Shown one piece after another: positions 1-12,160 of a stretch of 64,000 nt of DNA (positions are counted from its first letter, which is position 1; each line of letters starts with the position of its first letter). The translations under genes were made by a program, and so were the position numbers. The stretch is from Lunularia cruciata (lineage: Eukaryota > Streptophyta > Marchantiopsida > Lunulariales > Lunulariaceae), in the NCBI GenBank assembly GCA_948567375.1, contig OX419758.1, positions 7,445,001 through 7,509,000 on the forward strand, read 5' to 3'. Under the pieces are notes generated by a model that was given only the letters and a program-made list of their open reading frames with translations, made no database searches and had not been told where the DNA came from.

Positions 1-669
1 CTCTGTGCTTTTTGTCAAAAATTGAGCTTCAAAGCCCTCTTGCTATGCCATCAAGCCAATTTCAACCTGTATTCCAAGCTTCCTCTAATATGTACTTCAT
101 CCTTCACCCAATTTGTATTCCAAGTGGAGTGATCTTATGTCTTGTTTATAAGGAAAATCCTATGTAACTTAGATGAACATAACTTTCTTTATGTAACTTG
201 CATTACAATGTTCAAGAATTAAATGGAAAGCATGTGAGATAAGCCTTCCAATAACATAAAATAAGCCACAATTTGATCACTACAGCTCCCAAACTTGGCC
301 AATTTTTTTAAATTTTTACCCTAATTTTGACATCCCTAATTTAGTGTTTGCTCTTGGTTTTGGGTAATTATTTTCTAGATTTCTGGATCAAAGATGCGCC
401 TAATTCTCGCAAACACTCTAGCAACCTAAAATCCTTAGTCATAGATAAAAAAATAGGAAAATAGATACTCAATCATGATAAAGAATAGAAATGCTCTTTT
501 GAGCTTATGATAATATTTTTAGTAGAGTTTGTTGCATCAGCTCTCACTCTCCATGGACCCAAAGTAAACCAAATTTTTCACAATATCTTTTTGTCTCTTG
601 TCTAAACCTTTGTAAATTTTAGCATGCTAATCCATCCCAAACTCTAGATATGGACCAATTCCTGATCTG
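1..669. other. No gene seen
   Basis: This AT-rich stretch has no open frame of note and no recognisable motif. It borders the outer end of the Gypsy-1 3' LTR at 670. I compared it by eye with the chromovirus gag and with the Gypsy-1 leader and found no obvious match, so it is probably the old flank of the insertion. Confidence 0.4.
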
Positions 670-1358
670 TGAGCCGGCTTGTCTCTCACTCAAGATGAAC
701 CTCGTATGGCTAATATGGTAGTGCACCATGGACTAAGAAGGCAAGGAACCTCAACTCCATCATACTCCTCCAAGGCTAACACTCCAAGACTCAAGACATT
801 GCTCACTAGAGAACTCAATGAGAGAGAGATCATTGCAAATGCAAGGATGATGAGTACCTCCTCACCCCTTGTTTATATATTTGTGAAATAGTTACATACT
901 AAAGTTACTAATTACCGTAGTAACTCAAGTTATGAGAGTAAAAGTCAAATAATGTCAAAAAGTAAAAAGGAATATCCATTTACATGGGTATATTCTACTA
1001 GCATGTGATCTTATCTTGACCCAACCACTAAGTCAAGGATCCCTTCACATGGGCTATCCTTGGACTATAGAAGAATCCAAAACAAAAGGGCTTGTAGGCC
1101 CAAGAGTTCTCAACTCTTTCCTCAAAGCCAAACACCTAGGAATAATACCAAGTCAACACATTAGAATCCAAAAAAGTGGTGCTCATCTTTTCCACTTCCT
1201 CTAAAGTAAGGTCCCCTCTATCTTAGCTATGACTAACTTTAGCTAATAATGACTAATGTAGAACCATTCTTTATCTCTATATAAATAATATCTCTCAATT
1301 ACTTGTAATACCAAGCTAAATATCATGATGCTACATACATGCACAAATGGGTGTAACA
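670..1358 (-). repeat. Gypsy-1 3' LTR (copy A)
   Basis: About 689 bp. Read on the minus strand it begins TGTTACACCC and ends CCGGCTCA, the TG...CA form of LTRs. It is closely similar to 7591-8279, 8488-9168 and, in inverted orientation, 28656-29343. A small open frame inside it (679-891) recurs in every LTR copy and is not taken as a gene. The 5 bases outside it (ATCTG) do not match the bases outside the other end of the element, so no target-site duplication is visible. Confidence 0.85.
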
Positions 1359-1880
1359 TTTACCCATGGACTAACTTTTCACTTTGTCCTCAAAGTGAAG
1401 GTCTCTCTACCTTCTATGATACATCTTGAACTTATTGTGGTTAATCCTATCAAAGTATCTTCCTCCCAACTCCTTGAGATCATAGGTGTAATTGCCTCAC
1501 ACCTTCTCCACTATGAAAGGTCCAAAGTACTTAGGCAAAAACTTCTTTTGCACTCTCTTGAATCAAATGGAATCAAACAACATTACCCAATCACCTTCTT
1601 TGAAAGGCTCCACCTTCTTGCCTTACCTCTTGTCATAACTCTCCTTTTGTTACCTTTAGGTTTGCTCCACTCAAACCATAGCAACTGCTCTTGCCTCTTC
1701 CAACTCCATGAGTTGATCCTTCCTTGACTTCTTTACATCACCTCCTTGTGCTTTCTTCAATCTCCTATGAATGATTTGGAAGGTAGGAAGATCAAAGTGA
1801 ATAGTTAGTGTAGACTCAATGCCATATACCAATTGAAATAGAGAATATCTGGTGGAAGTCTTCATGGTTGTCCTATACTC

Positions 1881-2366
1881 CTACAAAACCGTATGAATCC
1901 TCTTGTCCCAATGATGTTTAGCTCCCTCTATTTCTGCATCTTTGGCCAACATCATGCACAAGGTCTGATTGGTTCTCTCTGCCAAGCCATTGGAATTTGG
2001 CTTATAGGATTTAGTTACTCTATGTGCGATAGAGAAATATCGTAGCATAGCTATAGTAATGCTTCCAATAAACTCTCCTCCTCTATCGGAAACCAAGTCC
2101 AAAGGGCATCCAAACCTAGTGATAGTGCGTTCATAAAGAAATCTACCAACTTCATCTTCATTCTTGTTCCTCAATGGTCTAGTCTCAACCCACTTGGAAA
2201 GGTAATCAGTAACTACCACAATGTATGGATTATTCCTTCTCCAATGGTAACCTGCATCTAGAATCTTGAAAGCAGTCACCTTTCCTGCAAAGTGTCCTCC
2301 ACATACTAAACCTTCATGAAAATCCTTTATGAGTAGGATAGACTCTTCCTTACCATTGCTCTTCAA
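1881..2366 (-). CDS. int: Gypsy-1 integrase core, partial
   Basis: Integrase catalytic core fragment of 161 codons. The D,D,E triad is visible: Asp in VVVTDYLSKWVE, Asp in LVSDRGGEF and Glu in GLAERTNQTL. All three are present, unlike the integrase of the chromovirus at 22112-24871. The reading frame ends at 1881; coding-like sequence continues to about 1670 in another frame. The HHCC zinc domain upstream (near 2366-2400) is compressed and damaged. As part of a broken polyprotein it is unlikely to be expressed usefully. Confidence 0.7.
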   Translation of the reverse strand: MKSNGKEESILLIKDFHEGLVCGGHFAGKVTAFKILDAGYHWRRNNPYIVVVTDYLSKWVETRPLRNKNEDEVGRFLYERTITRFGCPLDLVSDRGGEFIGSITIAMLRYFSIAHRVTKSYKPNSNGLAERTNQTLCMMLAKDAEIEGAKHHWDKRIHTVL

Positions 2367-3420
2367 ATTAGACCATCTGCTCCTTGGTGAAAAGTAATAT
2401 CCTCCACCATTATGTAAGGTCTAGATCTTGCTGCAAGTGCCTTCCTCTCCCTAGCATGCATCCCTTCTTGATAGTTACCTCTTGTCACAAAATCCACAAT
2501 CTCCTTGTACTCCATTGGAACCTCTTGAGTGACTAATATTGTCATGAGCTGCTCATCCGAGAAGGAATCATCCACTAGCTCATCTCCATCATGATCATAG
2601 GCTCTTGATAATGAATCAACATTTGCATGTTTCTCTCTTGGCCTATCCTCAATGGTGAAGTCATACTCACACAAGAGTATCATCCACCTTGCTAGTCTCC
2701 CTTTAACATTAGGCTTGTTGAATATGTACTTCCAAGCCTTGTGATCCATGACAATGGCGGCTTTCCCTCCAATCAAGTTGTGTCTAAACTTCTTCTTGAG
2801 ACCAAGGATCACTGTCAACCCTTGTCTCTATGACAGGGTAGTTCTTCTTTGCTGAAACCATCTGCCTACTAGCATAAGCTAGTGGATGATCATGCCCATC
2901 CTGGCCTTATTGAACAAGAGTGCATTCTATAGCTATATTAGAAACATCTTTGTAGAGGGTGAAAGGCTTATTTCAATCAGGTTTAGCAAGAATTAGAGCT
3001 ACAACAAGGGATTGCTTGAGCTCCTCAACAGCTTTGAGAGCCTCCTTGTCTTCTAAAATCACCATGTAATCTACACCCTTCTTCATGTAGATGGTCAATG
3101 CAAAAGCCTTGTTGGAAAATGAGAAGATGAACCTCTTATAGTACCCAACCATCCCCAAGAATTGGCTTAACTTTGTCAAGCTTGAAGGGAATGGAAAGTC
3201 TGAGATTTTCCTCACCTTCTCAAGATCAACTGCTATTCCATCCTTGGAGATGATGTGCCCCAAAAGTAGACTTTCTTCACATCCAAAAATGCATTTCTCT
3301 AGGTTGAGTGATGCATTTGCCTCATCCAAGCATTGCTAGACCTTGATTAGGTGCTCAAAGTGCTCCTCCTTGTTCCCATAGACACAAAATTCATCAATGA
3401 AGTCTCTCACAAATTTCCCA
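2363..3420 (-). pseudogene. pol: Gypsy-1 RT palm/thumb and RNase H
   Basis: Holds the RT catalytic box and RNase H domain. At 3380-3410 the minus strand reads VRDFIDEFCVYG: the FIDD box has its second Asp replaced by Glu, which should cripple the polymerase. The frame 3329-2973 gives the Ty3 connection motifs SLLLGHIISKDGI and FLGMVGYYKRFI. The frame 2818-2363 carries RNase H and post-RNase H sequence (IVMDHKAWKYI, GRLARWMILLCEYDF, REKHANVDSLSRA), close to the plant gypsy motif KxNxVADALSR. Several frame changes separate these blocks. Confidence 0.72.
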
Positions 3421-3568
3421 ATGAAAGGTTCAAATACCTTGTTCATGAACCATTGGAATGTGGCTGGAGCATTACAAAGCCCAAAAGGCATGACTTTGAA
3501 AGCGTAAGTTCCCCAAGGTGTGGTGAATGTGGTGAGTTGTTGATGCTTTGGTGCAATCTTGATTTGGT

Positions 3569-4425
3569 TTATCCACTATAACCATCTCTAAAATTGCACT
3601 TCTCATGACTTGCAACCTCCTCCAAGATCTCATCAATGAATGGCAATGGGTAGTACTCCTTCTTGGTAATAACATTGAGCTTCTTGTATTCCACGCATAC
3701 CCAAAGCTTACCATTCTTTTTCTTCACAATGACAATTGGAGACACCCGTTTTGAATTCTCCACCTCAAAGATAAATCCGGTCTCCTTGAGCTTATCAATC
3801 TCCTCCTTCACAACCAAAGATATTGGTGGGCTAATGCAATCTTGCTTTTGGCGGATTGGTCTAGAATGTGACTCCACCTCTATCTTGTGCTCCTCCAAGG
3901 TGACTTCCTTCAAATCCTTGTAATTGAAAGCAAACACATGGATGAACTTGAAAAAAATCTCCTCAAATCTCACCTTCTCCTCCTTGGTAACATTTGGGCC
4001 ATACTTGAGAGGAGCTAACTTCTCTCTACCTCCTCAAGTGTCAATGGGGATTTATCTAAGTCCTTCAAAACCTCTGGCTTAGGTGCAAAATCCATAGCAC
4101 ACAAGGGATACACATCTGAATCCGCTTCAGATTCATCTTCTTCCATGCTTATGTCCACACTTGAAGCTCCTTCTTCAAAATCTAATTCCCAGTATTCAGA
4201 AGATGATGTATCAGTGTTGGTAGTGTTAGTCACAGGAACTATGACTCCATGGTTTGATGGCCCAATTCTCAAGTACACTTTGTGCCATCAATCAATTGTG
4301 CGTACTGCTCTCAACCATGGCCTCCCAAGAAGTAAGTCATAGCTTAAATCCTTCAAGACTTGGAAAGTCATGAGATTTTGAACTCCCATAATTGAAACTA
4401 CCGCCTTATCCATCACCCCTATTGG
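3569..4425 (-). pseudogene. pol: Gypsy-1 protease end and RT fingers/palm
   Basis: This continues the frame after the TGA at 4426-4428. It reads DLLLGRPWLRAV, the second retropepsin motif, and has a further in-frame TGA near 4290. An acidic linker (4278-4015) follows, then a frame change into 3973-3569, which carries RT fingers: VSPIVIVKKKNGKLWVCVEY and NVITKKEYYPLPFIDEILEE, matching the KKDG...YPLPxIDxxL blocks of Ty3 RTs. Motif A after that is damaged (NFRDGYSG where FLDGYSGY is expected). The breaks rule out one functional polyprotein. Confidence 0.7.
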
Positions 4426-6035
4426 TCAAACTTGTTGTTTGTTTTCCATGCTCACTGCAAATGTTGAAGGTCTTGAGTGTATCATACCCAACTTCTTCAT
4501 CAACCTTTTAGACATGGCATTCACTGCTGACACTCCATTAACCAATGCATCCTTGATATTGTGACCATTCACTCTCACATCAATCTTGGAGGCATATTCA
4601 CAAACCTCCCATGGTGCTGGCTTGGCATGCACCACCCCCATTGATACTGGAGCTTTTGCCTTCTTCTTCCTCTTGTTCCTTGTAGAACCAACTCTGAGCT
4701 CCTTTCTCAAAGTAGGATTCAAAGCAATCAATTGGCCCACTGTGATGTTAACCTTATGACAACCAACATCCTCCAAGACATTGTAGTTCCGTTGTTGCTT
4801 TGAGATCAAGAAGTCCTCCATCCCCAACTTCTTCCTTGGAGTCTTTGTTGTTGATGGTGTTGAGATGCAAGTGCTCCTAGTAGGCATAGGAGTATCCTTG
4901 CTTGGAGTAAATCCTTGAGAAGAGTGAACATCCTCTGCAAAACGAGCTCTTTTCTTCTCATGTGCCAAAAGCTCCAAATTAAGACCCTTGGAGTTTGAGC
5001 ACTCTCCTTTCTCATACTTTCTCTCAACCACATCTATGGATGCTATCTCCTTACCTTTGTTTGAATTAGGAGCCACTTGGGTTTCACTACCTCCCGCTTT
5101 CCATCTATTGGCTCCTTCATAACCCCTTCCTCCATGGTAAGTGGAATTTGGGCAATTTCTTTTGATATGGCCTCTTCCTCCACAACCAAAACAATTTCTA
5201 TCATCAAAATTGTTGGCTGGTTGGCCTCCTCTATATGGATAGTTTCCAATACTCCTAAGTCCTCTCCCTACATTTTGATCCACCTCTCTCTTCTCCCATA
5301 GTTGCACCACATTGATTTTGAGATCCGCAAGTTGTTCTGTGATGGTTTGAAGTGGATCCTTTGGTGGAGGTGCAAGAACTGGAGCAACTAATGCTTGTGA
5401 TGCAACCCTTGGCACCAAAGTATCAGAAGTTCCTTCATACTTGTAGCCTTGAGGAGGATGCACAACCTCCTTCACCACCAAATCACTCTCATCTCCTTCC
5501 AAACTGTCCTCCATACGAGTTGTGAGCTTGATAGCTTCAACTTTGGAAGAAGGTTTCTCATATCTCACCTTGCTTCTAATTTGTGGTCTCAACCTTCCCA
5601 CAAAATTCTTGGTGAGCATGACCCCTATGCCAATTGTTGTAGTCTCCACATCATCCCCACCATTCCTCAACACTATGCGAAATCTGGACTCTAACTTTTC
5701 CACTCTTTTTACATAAACTCTCACTTTCTCTCCATCTCCTTGCTGGAGAAAGGTTACCTCACTCATCAATCTCTCATAACTCTCATTAGGAAGAAAGTTT
5801 TCAATGAGTGCTGAAGTCAAAGTCTCCAAGACTCCTCTTTCCCATCTCTTCTCTCACTCTTTTGGTATTCTGACTCATACCATGTAAGTGCTACATCCTC
5901 AAAGAAATCTGGTAATAATGAGGTCCACTCATTCTTCCTCCTCTCATTGTTTCCTATGCAAGCTCTCTTGAAGTCTCTCACAAAGGCCTCCACATCTTCT
6001 CCATTTTTGCCAAAGAAAACCGGAAGTTTCCTCAT
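4426..6035 (-). pseudogene. gag: Gypsy-1 gag and start of protease, frameshifted
   Basis: Encodes the structural Gag protein and the beginning of the protease. The first frame (6035-5817) begins MRKLPVFFGKNGEDVEAFV, with a capsid-like LTWYES motif near residues 50-56. A frameshift near 5825 moves into a 467-codon frame (5829-4426). That frame has a zinc knuckle, CFGCGGRGHIKRNC, near residues 213-226, followed by a basic linker. Near its end is the retropepsin active-site region, which reads ALVNGVSAVNAMS; the catalytic Asp expected in D-[GS]-G/S is Asn here. The stop at 4426 is a TGA where Arg (CGA) is likely, and the protease sequence carries on beyond it. Confidence 0.75.
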
Positions 6036-7382
6036 CTTAACCTCTCACTATCTTTCTTTCTCTCAAATTTTTTTTCTCTCACTCTATAACTAATAGAGTA
6101 TGTACATGACTCACACTATTTGAGAGTAATCCACCCTAGGGAACACAAAAGGCTAAGGTTACACCAAGATTTCTATAGCAACATCAAATCCTAGAGTGCA
6201 AATTAATCAAACCCTCATGGATAGTTTATCCATAAGTTGAAAGATTATCTACATCACTCATCTTGAGAACTAGCTAATGAAGGTGGTAGTATTTCTGTAG
6301 TTGTTCTAAGACTCTCTCCAAGATCTATCACCAGAGTCTCCAAAAGTGATTTTACTCCACTACACTCATGTCCTTTTGGAAGTCCTTCAACTCCACAAAC
6401 CTCGCACAACTCCTTGGTCTTAGATCTTCTCCCTCCTAATCTTGGTGAAGAAGGTCCAACATGCAAACCCAAGTCAAGTAAGCCTCTCCTTTCCCTCGAT
6501 CTCTTGCTCTCAAAGGTCAATGGACATTAAATTACCTTATGTTCCTTGTCTCCACTCAGAAAGCACTTAGACTCACTCTTTCCTCCAAGCGGTGTAGGTT
6601 TTTGGATCCTCTCAACACTCTCTTCAAATTCTATTGTAAACTCTTTTTTCCTCAAATCCACCCCTATAATCACCTCAAACCCTTGGGGAACCTTACATAA
6701 TCTCAATTTCTACTCTTGGTGACCCTTCATGTTCCCAAGATGAATCTAAACACTCAAACATGTTTTTTGTTGCTCTCAAACTCCTCATGCATGAGATCTC
6801 CACTCTACAGAATTGACACTTTCTCACAATTTCAATCAGATCTCTCAACAAGTATGTGACAGTCCTCTGAAATTATTCACACGCAATCACAACTCCACAT
6901 TGTCTATCCTTGCAAAACTTTAGATCTTTTCATTGAGCCACTTGGCATAGACACATTTCTATTCAACACACATATTTCAGATTTGGTCCGAAAACCACCC
7001 CCTCACTTCAAAAACTCATAACTCCCTGCGCAAGAATGATCTCTGTCTAGTTTTTGTGGCAGAAGGTAGAATACAATGCACTGAATTGTCTTGGAAATTT
7101 TCAAGACAATTCACTGAAAATTGAAGAAATGGCAGACTCTGTACAATTTTCCAGGGAGCACGTAGTTGCGGGAGTAGTTTACCCTATCAACTTTTAAAAC
7201 TTCTAGCCCAATGCGCATAATAGCTCTCACAATAATTGTAAGTGTGCTTACTAAAAGATAACCCAAGCTATCATATGTAGAAATTTCAAGTTCAGATCTC
7301 AAACTTGAGATTTTGCCTAAAATCACCTTAATCCCCAAAATCTGCAATCCACCTCATACAATCTCTCCAAATCCTCTCATGT

Positions 7383-8487
7383 GTACAAGATGTACAAAAT
7401 CACTTCAAACACATCATTATGAACTACAGGGTATACAAATGGATCTTGGTTTTCTTACATAAGTTCAACACTCTTTTCTCGTAATGTTCTCTCCAAGTGA
7501 GCTCTCATAGCCTCCTTCTGCCTAATGTAGAATTGAATGCGGAACATTATCTTGCCTTCTAGAGAGGTCCCGGTGATAGAACCAAAAATGTGAGCCGGTC
7601 TATCTCTCACTCAAGATGGACCCCTGATGACCATTATGGTAGTGCACCATGGACTAAGAAGACAAGGAACCCGAACTCCATCATACTCCTCCAAGGCTAA
7701 CACTCCAAGACTCAAGTCATTGTTCACTAGAGAACTCAATGAGAGAGAGATAATTGCAAATAAAAGGATGATGAGTACCTCCTCATCACTTGTTTATATA
7801 CTTGTGAAATAGTTACGTACCAAAGTTACTAATTACAGCAGTAACTCAAGTTACTAGACTAAAAGTCAAGTAAAGTCAAAAAGTAAAAAGGAATATCCAT
7901 TCACATGGGTATATTCCACTAGCATGTGATTTTATCTTGACCCAACCACTAAGTCAAGGATTCCTTCACATGGGCCATCCTTGGACTATAGAAGAATCTA
8001 AAACAAAAAGGCTTGCGGGCCCAAGAGTTCTCAACTCTTTCCTCAAAGCCAAACACCTAGGAATAATACCAAGTCAACACACTAGAACCCAAAATAGTGA
8101 TGCTCATCTTTTCCACCTCCTCTAAAGTAAGGTCCCTTCTATAGTACTTATGACTAACTCTAGCTAATCATGACTAATATAGAACCATCCTTTATCTCTA
8201 TATAAATAATATCTTTCAAGTACTTGTAATACCAAGCTAAATATCACAATACCACATACATGCACAAATGGGTGTTATAGTACAAGATGTACAAAATCAT
8301 CTCAAAGATATCATAATGAACAACAAGGTATACAAATGGATCTTGGTTCTCTTACATAAGTTTAGCTATCTCCTTTCCTAATGTTCTCTCCAAGTGAGCT
8401 CTCATAACCTCCTTCTGCCTAATGTATAATTGAACGTGGAACATTATCTTGCCTTCTTTAAAGGTACCAAGAATGGAACTAAAAATG
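7383..8487 (-). repeat. Gypsy-1 5' LTR (copy B) with duplicated leader
   Basis: LTR copy B runs 7591-8279 (689 bp) and is preceded in its own orientation by a leader. The 208 bp leader segment 7383-7590, lying between LTR B and gag, recurs at 8280-8487 between LTRs B and C: both copies share GTACAAGATGTACAAAATCA and an ending near AAAAATG just before TGAGCCGG. The arrangement on the minus strand is therefore LTR C, leader, LTR B, leader, gag. Confidence 0.8.
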
Positions 8488-9168
8488 TGAGCCGGTTTGT
8501 CTCTCACTCAAGATGAACCTCTGATGGTTATTATGGAAGTGCACCATGGACTAAGAAGGCAAGGAATTCCAACTCCATCATACTCTTCCAAGGCTAACAC
8601 TCCAAGACTCAAGACATTGCTCACTAGAGAACTCAATGAGAGAGAGATAGTTGCAAATGAAAGGATGATGAGTACCTCCTCACCCCTTGTTTATATAATT
8701 GTGAAATAGTTACCCACCAAAGTTACTTATTACCATAGTAACTCAAGTTAATAGACTAAAAATCAAGTAAAGTCAAAAGTAGAAAGGAATATCTACTCAC
8801 ATGGGTATATTTCACTAGCATATGATCTTATCTTGATCCAATCACTAAGTCAAGGATTCCTTCACATGGGCTATCCTTAGAAGAATCCAAAACAAAAAGG
8901 TTTACGGGCCCAAGAGTTCTTAATTTTTTACTCAAAGCCAAACAACTAGGAATAATACCAAGTCAACACACTAGAATCCAAAGTAATGGTGCTCATCTTT
9001 TCCACTTCCTCTAAAGTAAGGTCCCCTTTATCTTAGCTATGACTAACTTTAGCTAATCATGATTAATTTATAATCATCATTTATCTCTATATAAATAATA
9101 TCTCTCAAGTAATTGTAATACCAAGCTAAATATTATTCTACTACACACATGCACAAATAGGTGTTACA
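8488..9168 (-). repeat. Gypsy-1 family LTR (copy C)
   Basis: About 681 bp with the same ends as copies A and B: + strand TGAGCCGG to GTGTTACA. It carries its own leader fragment (8280-8487) cut exactly at the outer border of LTR B. The sequence right after it (9169 onward) is internal sequence of a plus-strand chromovirus, so the boundary is abrupt on both sides. No matching target-site duplication was found. Confidence 0.8.
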
Positions 9169-9228
9169 AAACCACATGGAGAAACAAATCAAAGAGGAGC
9201 ATGCTGAAATCACATCAAAAAATAAAGA

Positions 9229-9795
9229 TTGCCAATAAATGTACCTTGTGACCTTATTGGCTTGATAAAGAAGAGTATAAGAAGAGGAAGGAAGAGGAAA
9301 ATTGTGCAAAGGTGGAGGAAGACAGCTGCACAATTAATTGTTGTAAATGGAGCCATAGAAGGTAATCTACCGAGAGTGTTGATAGATCTTGGAGTAATAA
9401 AGAACTTCCTATCTTGCTCTGCTACAATAAGGTTGGAGATGGAATTAGAGAAGGATGGGAATGGAAAATTAGAGTTACTTAATGGTCAAACAAGGATGAT
9501 TGAGTCACTACCTAGAGAAGTAGTACTCTTTGTAAGAGAATATCAAGAAGCCATCGAGTGGCGGGTGATATAATTAGCTCATTATGATGTGATCTTAAGC
9601 ATGTCATGGATGGAGCACTACAACCCCACCATGGATTGGAGAATGAAAGTAGTGAGAATTACTCAATGGAAGATCTTTGGGGTTAAAGAAAGATCACAAA
9701 GGCAAGAGTTGCCTTTGTATGTCATAGGAACCACATCTATTGATAAGATTGATAGATGTTTCATGGGTCTAATAAGTGAAGTCCAGAGTGCCTAA
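9229..9795 (+). pseudogene. pro: Chromovirus protease remnant
   Basis: Two adjacent frames (9229-9573 and 9589-9795) encode a retropepsin-like protease: LIVVNGAIEGNLPRVLIDLG, then LSMSWMEHYNPTMDW, the equivalent of the ILGMPWL block. The active site reads D-L-G rather than D-S/T-G, as it does in the related copy at 25130-25462, so the change predates the split of the two copies or is a family trait. A TAA near 9572 interrupts the frame at the same place where the other copy also has a stop. Confidence 0.65.
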
Positions 9796-9819
9796 CACAA
9801 TATAAAAATTCTTGAGAAA

Positions 9820-10751
9820 TTGAAAAATATGGTCAACGAGTTTCAAGATCTCTTTTTGGATGAATTACCCGTAGGTTTAAGACCAAACTGGAGAGTAGAT
9901 CATAAAATTGAGACACTTCTTGGAAAGATACTTCCTTGTAAAGCCCCATATCGACTATCACGTCATGAGTTGGAGTGTAAGGCTCAAATTGAGGAGATGT
10001 TGCAGTAGGGATTTATCCAACCCAACATATCACCATATGGGGCTCATGTATTGTTTGTGAAGAAGAAGGATGGAAAATGTGCATGTGCATTGACTACCGG
10101 GGATTGAATCAACAAATAATGAAGAAAAAATACCCATTATCTCACATGGATGACTTGTTTGATCAACTAAATAAGGCAAAGCACTTCACTAAACTTGATC
10201 TGTGGAGCGGTTACAACCAAATCAGGAAAACAAAAGAAAACATACACAAAATGGCCTTTCAAACAAGGTATGATCACTTTGAGCACTTGATGATGCCATT
10301 TGCCTCACCAACAATCTAGCCACTTTCATGAGTTTGATGAATGACATATTTCATTTGAATTGGATAAATTTGTTATCATTTCCTTGATGACATCTAAGTC
10401 TACAACAAGATGATGACAAAGCACAAGCAACATTTGCAAGAAGTCCTCTAGATTTTACGACAAAATCAATTGTATGCCAAAATCTTAAAGTCTGAGTTTG
10501 GCAAATTTGGGGTAGACTACATAGAGCAAAAAGTAAGTGTTGAAGGTATCCAAGTGCTAATAAATAAAATAGAGGTCATTCAAAAATGGGATGCTCTAGA
10601 AGATCAGACTAAACTCAAGAGTTTCTTGGGATTGATGGGGTTTTATCATCAATTTTTCCAAGACTTCTCCAAGATTGCACAACCTCTTCCTACACTATTG
10701 GGCAAAGGGAACAAGTGGATATGGGGAACCACACAAGAATTGGCCTTTTAG
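9820..10751 (+). pseudogene. pol: Chromovirus reverse transcriptase remnant
   Basis: RT fragments in three frames. 9820-10008 gives the pre-RT linker ([20 protein letters not shown]). 10077-10319 gives [27 protein letters not shown] and FTKLDLWSGYNQI (motif A). The FLDDILVYS box near 10375-10405 is disrupted. 10470-10751 gives the connection domain (LKSFLGLMGFYHQFFQDFSK). Stops at 10008 and 10319 and the damaged catalytic box make it inactive. Confidence 0.72.
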
Positions 10752-11012
10752 GAGCTGGAAGATGCATTATTACATGCACAAATCTTGAAATGGTTTGACT
10801 TAAAACATTTGATCAAGATGGCTATAGATGCATCAAGCATAGTAATTGGAGCAATCCTACAACAAGAGTGGCAAGACGAATGGCACCCAATTTCATATTT
10901 CTCTCGTAAGTTGCTATTGGTAGAATGCAACTATCACACCATCAAATGAGAAGAGCTGGCCATTGTCCTTGCAACCAAGCATTGGAAGCACTATCTTGGT
11001 GAGAATGCATTT

Positions 11013-12160
11013 GTGGTAAAGACAAACCACAAACCTCTAGTCTACCTTGAGACACAAAAAGATCCTTCTCATCGACAAATTTGGTGGGTGGAGTGGAGAC
11101 AAAAATTCAACATGACAATCATATATGTGGAAGGCAAGAAGCATCTTGTAGATGCATTCACACGGTTGTTGATGGTAAAAAATCATGTAGTGGAAGTCAA
11201 GATGAAATTTGAATTTTGGCCTAGGATTCTTGCTGCTACAAAAATTGATCCACATATTGTAGGTGCTCAATCATCCAAAGGTGTCACTACCACCCAGGGG
11301 CTCACCTTTGATGATGGTAAGTTATGGATCCCGGATGCCACAAATCTAAGAACCATCATACTAGCAAAATGTCATGATTCTACCATTGTAGGTCATGTTG
11401 GAATGGACAAGACCTTGGATGCAATCAAATTCCATTACTATTGGCCAAAGATGAGCAAAAATGTGATGGAATATATTTGGAGTTGCCTACTCTATCAATA
11501 GAATAAAGCTTCAAATGAATCTCCCATAGGACTCCTTCAACCCTTCCCTACTCCTACACAACGTTGGGAATAGGTAAGCATGGCTTTGGTTTGGGAATTG
11601 CCCAAGACCACCTCAGGAATTGACTCCATTATAGTCTTTGTTGATCGACTTAGCAAAATGATTTATGTGTGCCCTACCACCAAGGATGTGACTGCAATGC
11701 AACTAGCTCAATTCTACTTAGATATAGTTTTCTCTCACCATGGCCTATCTCAAGTGCTTATCATAGATAGAGGCACTAAATTCACTAGTTTTTTTTGGAG
11801 GACACTCTTTGGTGCCTTCAAAACCAAATTAGTCATGTCCACAACTTACCATCCATAGAGCAATGGACAAATATAGAGGTGAATTGTGCTATTGAGGACA
11901 TGCTCTAGGGCTTTATCTTAGATGAGCAAGAGAGGTGAGACAAATTACTCCCATTGTTGGAATTTGCTTACAAAAATTCATTGATACCTCCACACAGATC
12001 ACACCATTCTTCCTCATGTATGATGAGTATCCTTTCACACCTTTGAGCTTGATGAAGGTCCATCCGGTGGCTACCAAGGTTGATGTTATCAACACTTTTG
12101 TTTTTAGAATCCAACAGGGGGTGGAAAACGCCAAGCATAGGTTGCAGATTGCCTAAAATC
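11013..12160 (+). pseudogene. int: Chromovirus RNase H end and integrase remnant
   Basis: 11013-11501 carries the last RNase H block (KTNHKPLVYLETQKDPSHRQ) and the HHCC zinc domain of integrase ([20 protein letters not shown]; the last C-x2-C is damaged). 11580-11858 carries the core ([34 protein letters not shown]). The expected catalytic Glu codon near 11876 is a stop (TAG). 11935-12156 covers the C-terminal core. Several TAG stops break the frame. Confidence 0.7.

Larger units (their letters stand above)
1359..7590 (-). mobile_element. Gypsy-1 internal region (Ty3/gypsy, non-chromodomain)
   Basis: Internal part of a minus-strand Ty3/gypsy retrotransposon between LTRs at 670-1358 and 7591-8279. 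The order on the minus strand is leader, gag with CCHC knuckle, protease, RT, RNase H, integrase, which is gypsy order. I see no chromodomain at the end. The leader next to the 5' LTR (7565-7590, minus strand) starts TTTTTGGTTCTATCACCGGG, a candidate primer-binding site resembling the leaders of large plant gypsy elements such as Athila; I could not assign the tRNA. The frame is broken by a few stops and frameshifts, so the copy is defective but fairly recent. Confidence 0.8.

Noticed and set aside
679..891. A 70-codon frame starting MSLTQDEP that recurs in four places
   Set aside because: It lies inside the Gypsy-1 LTR, and its recurrence is simply LTR repetition. The frame length varies between copies and no family features are present.
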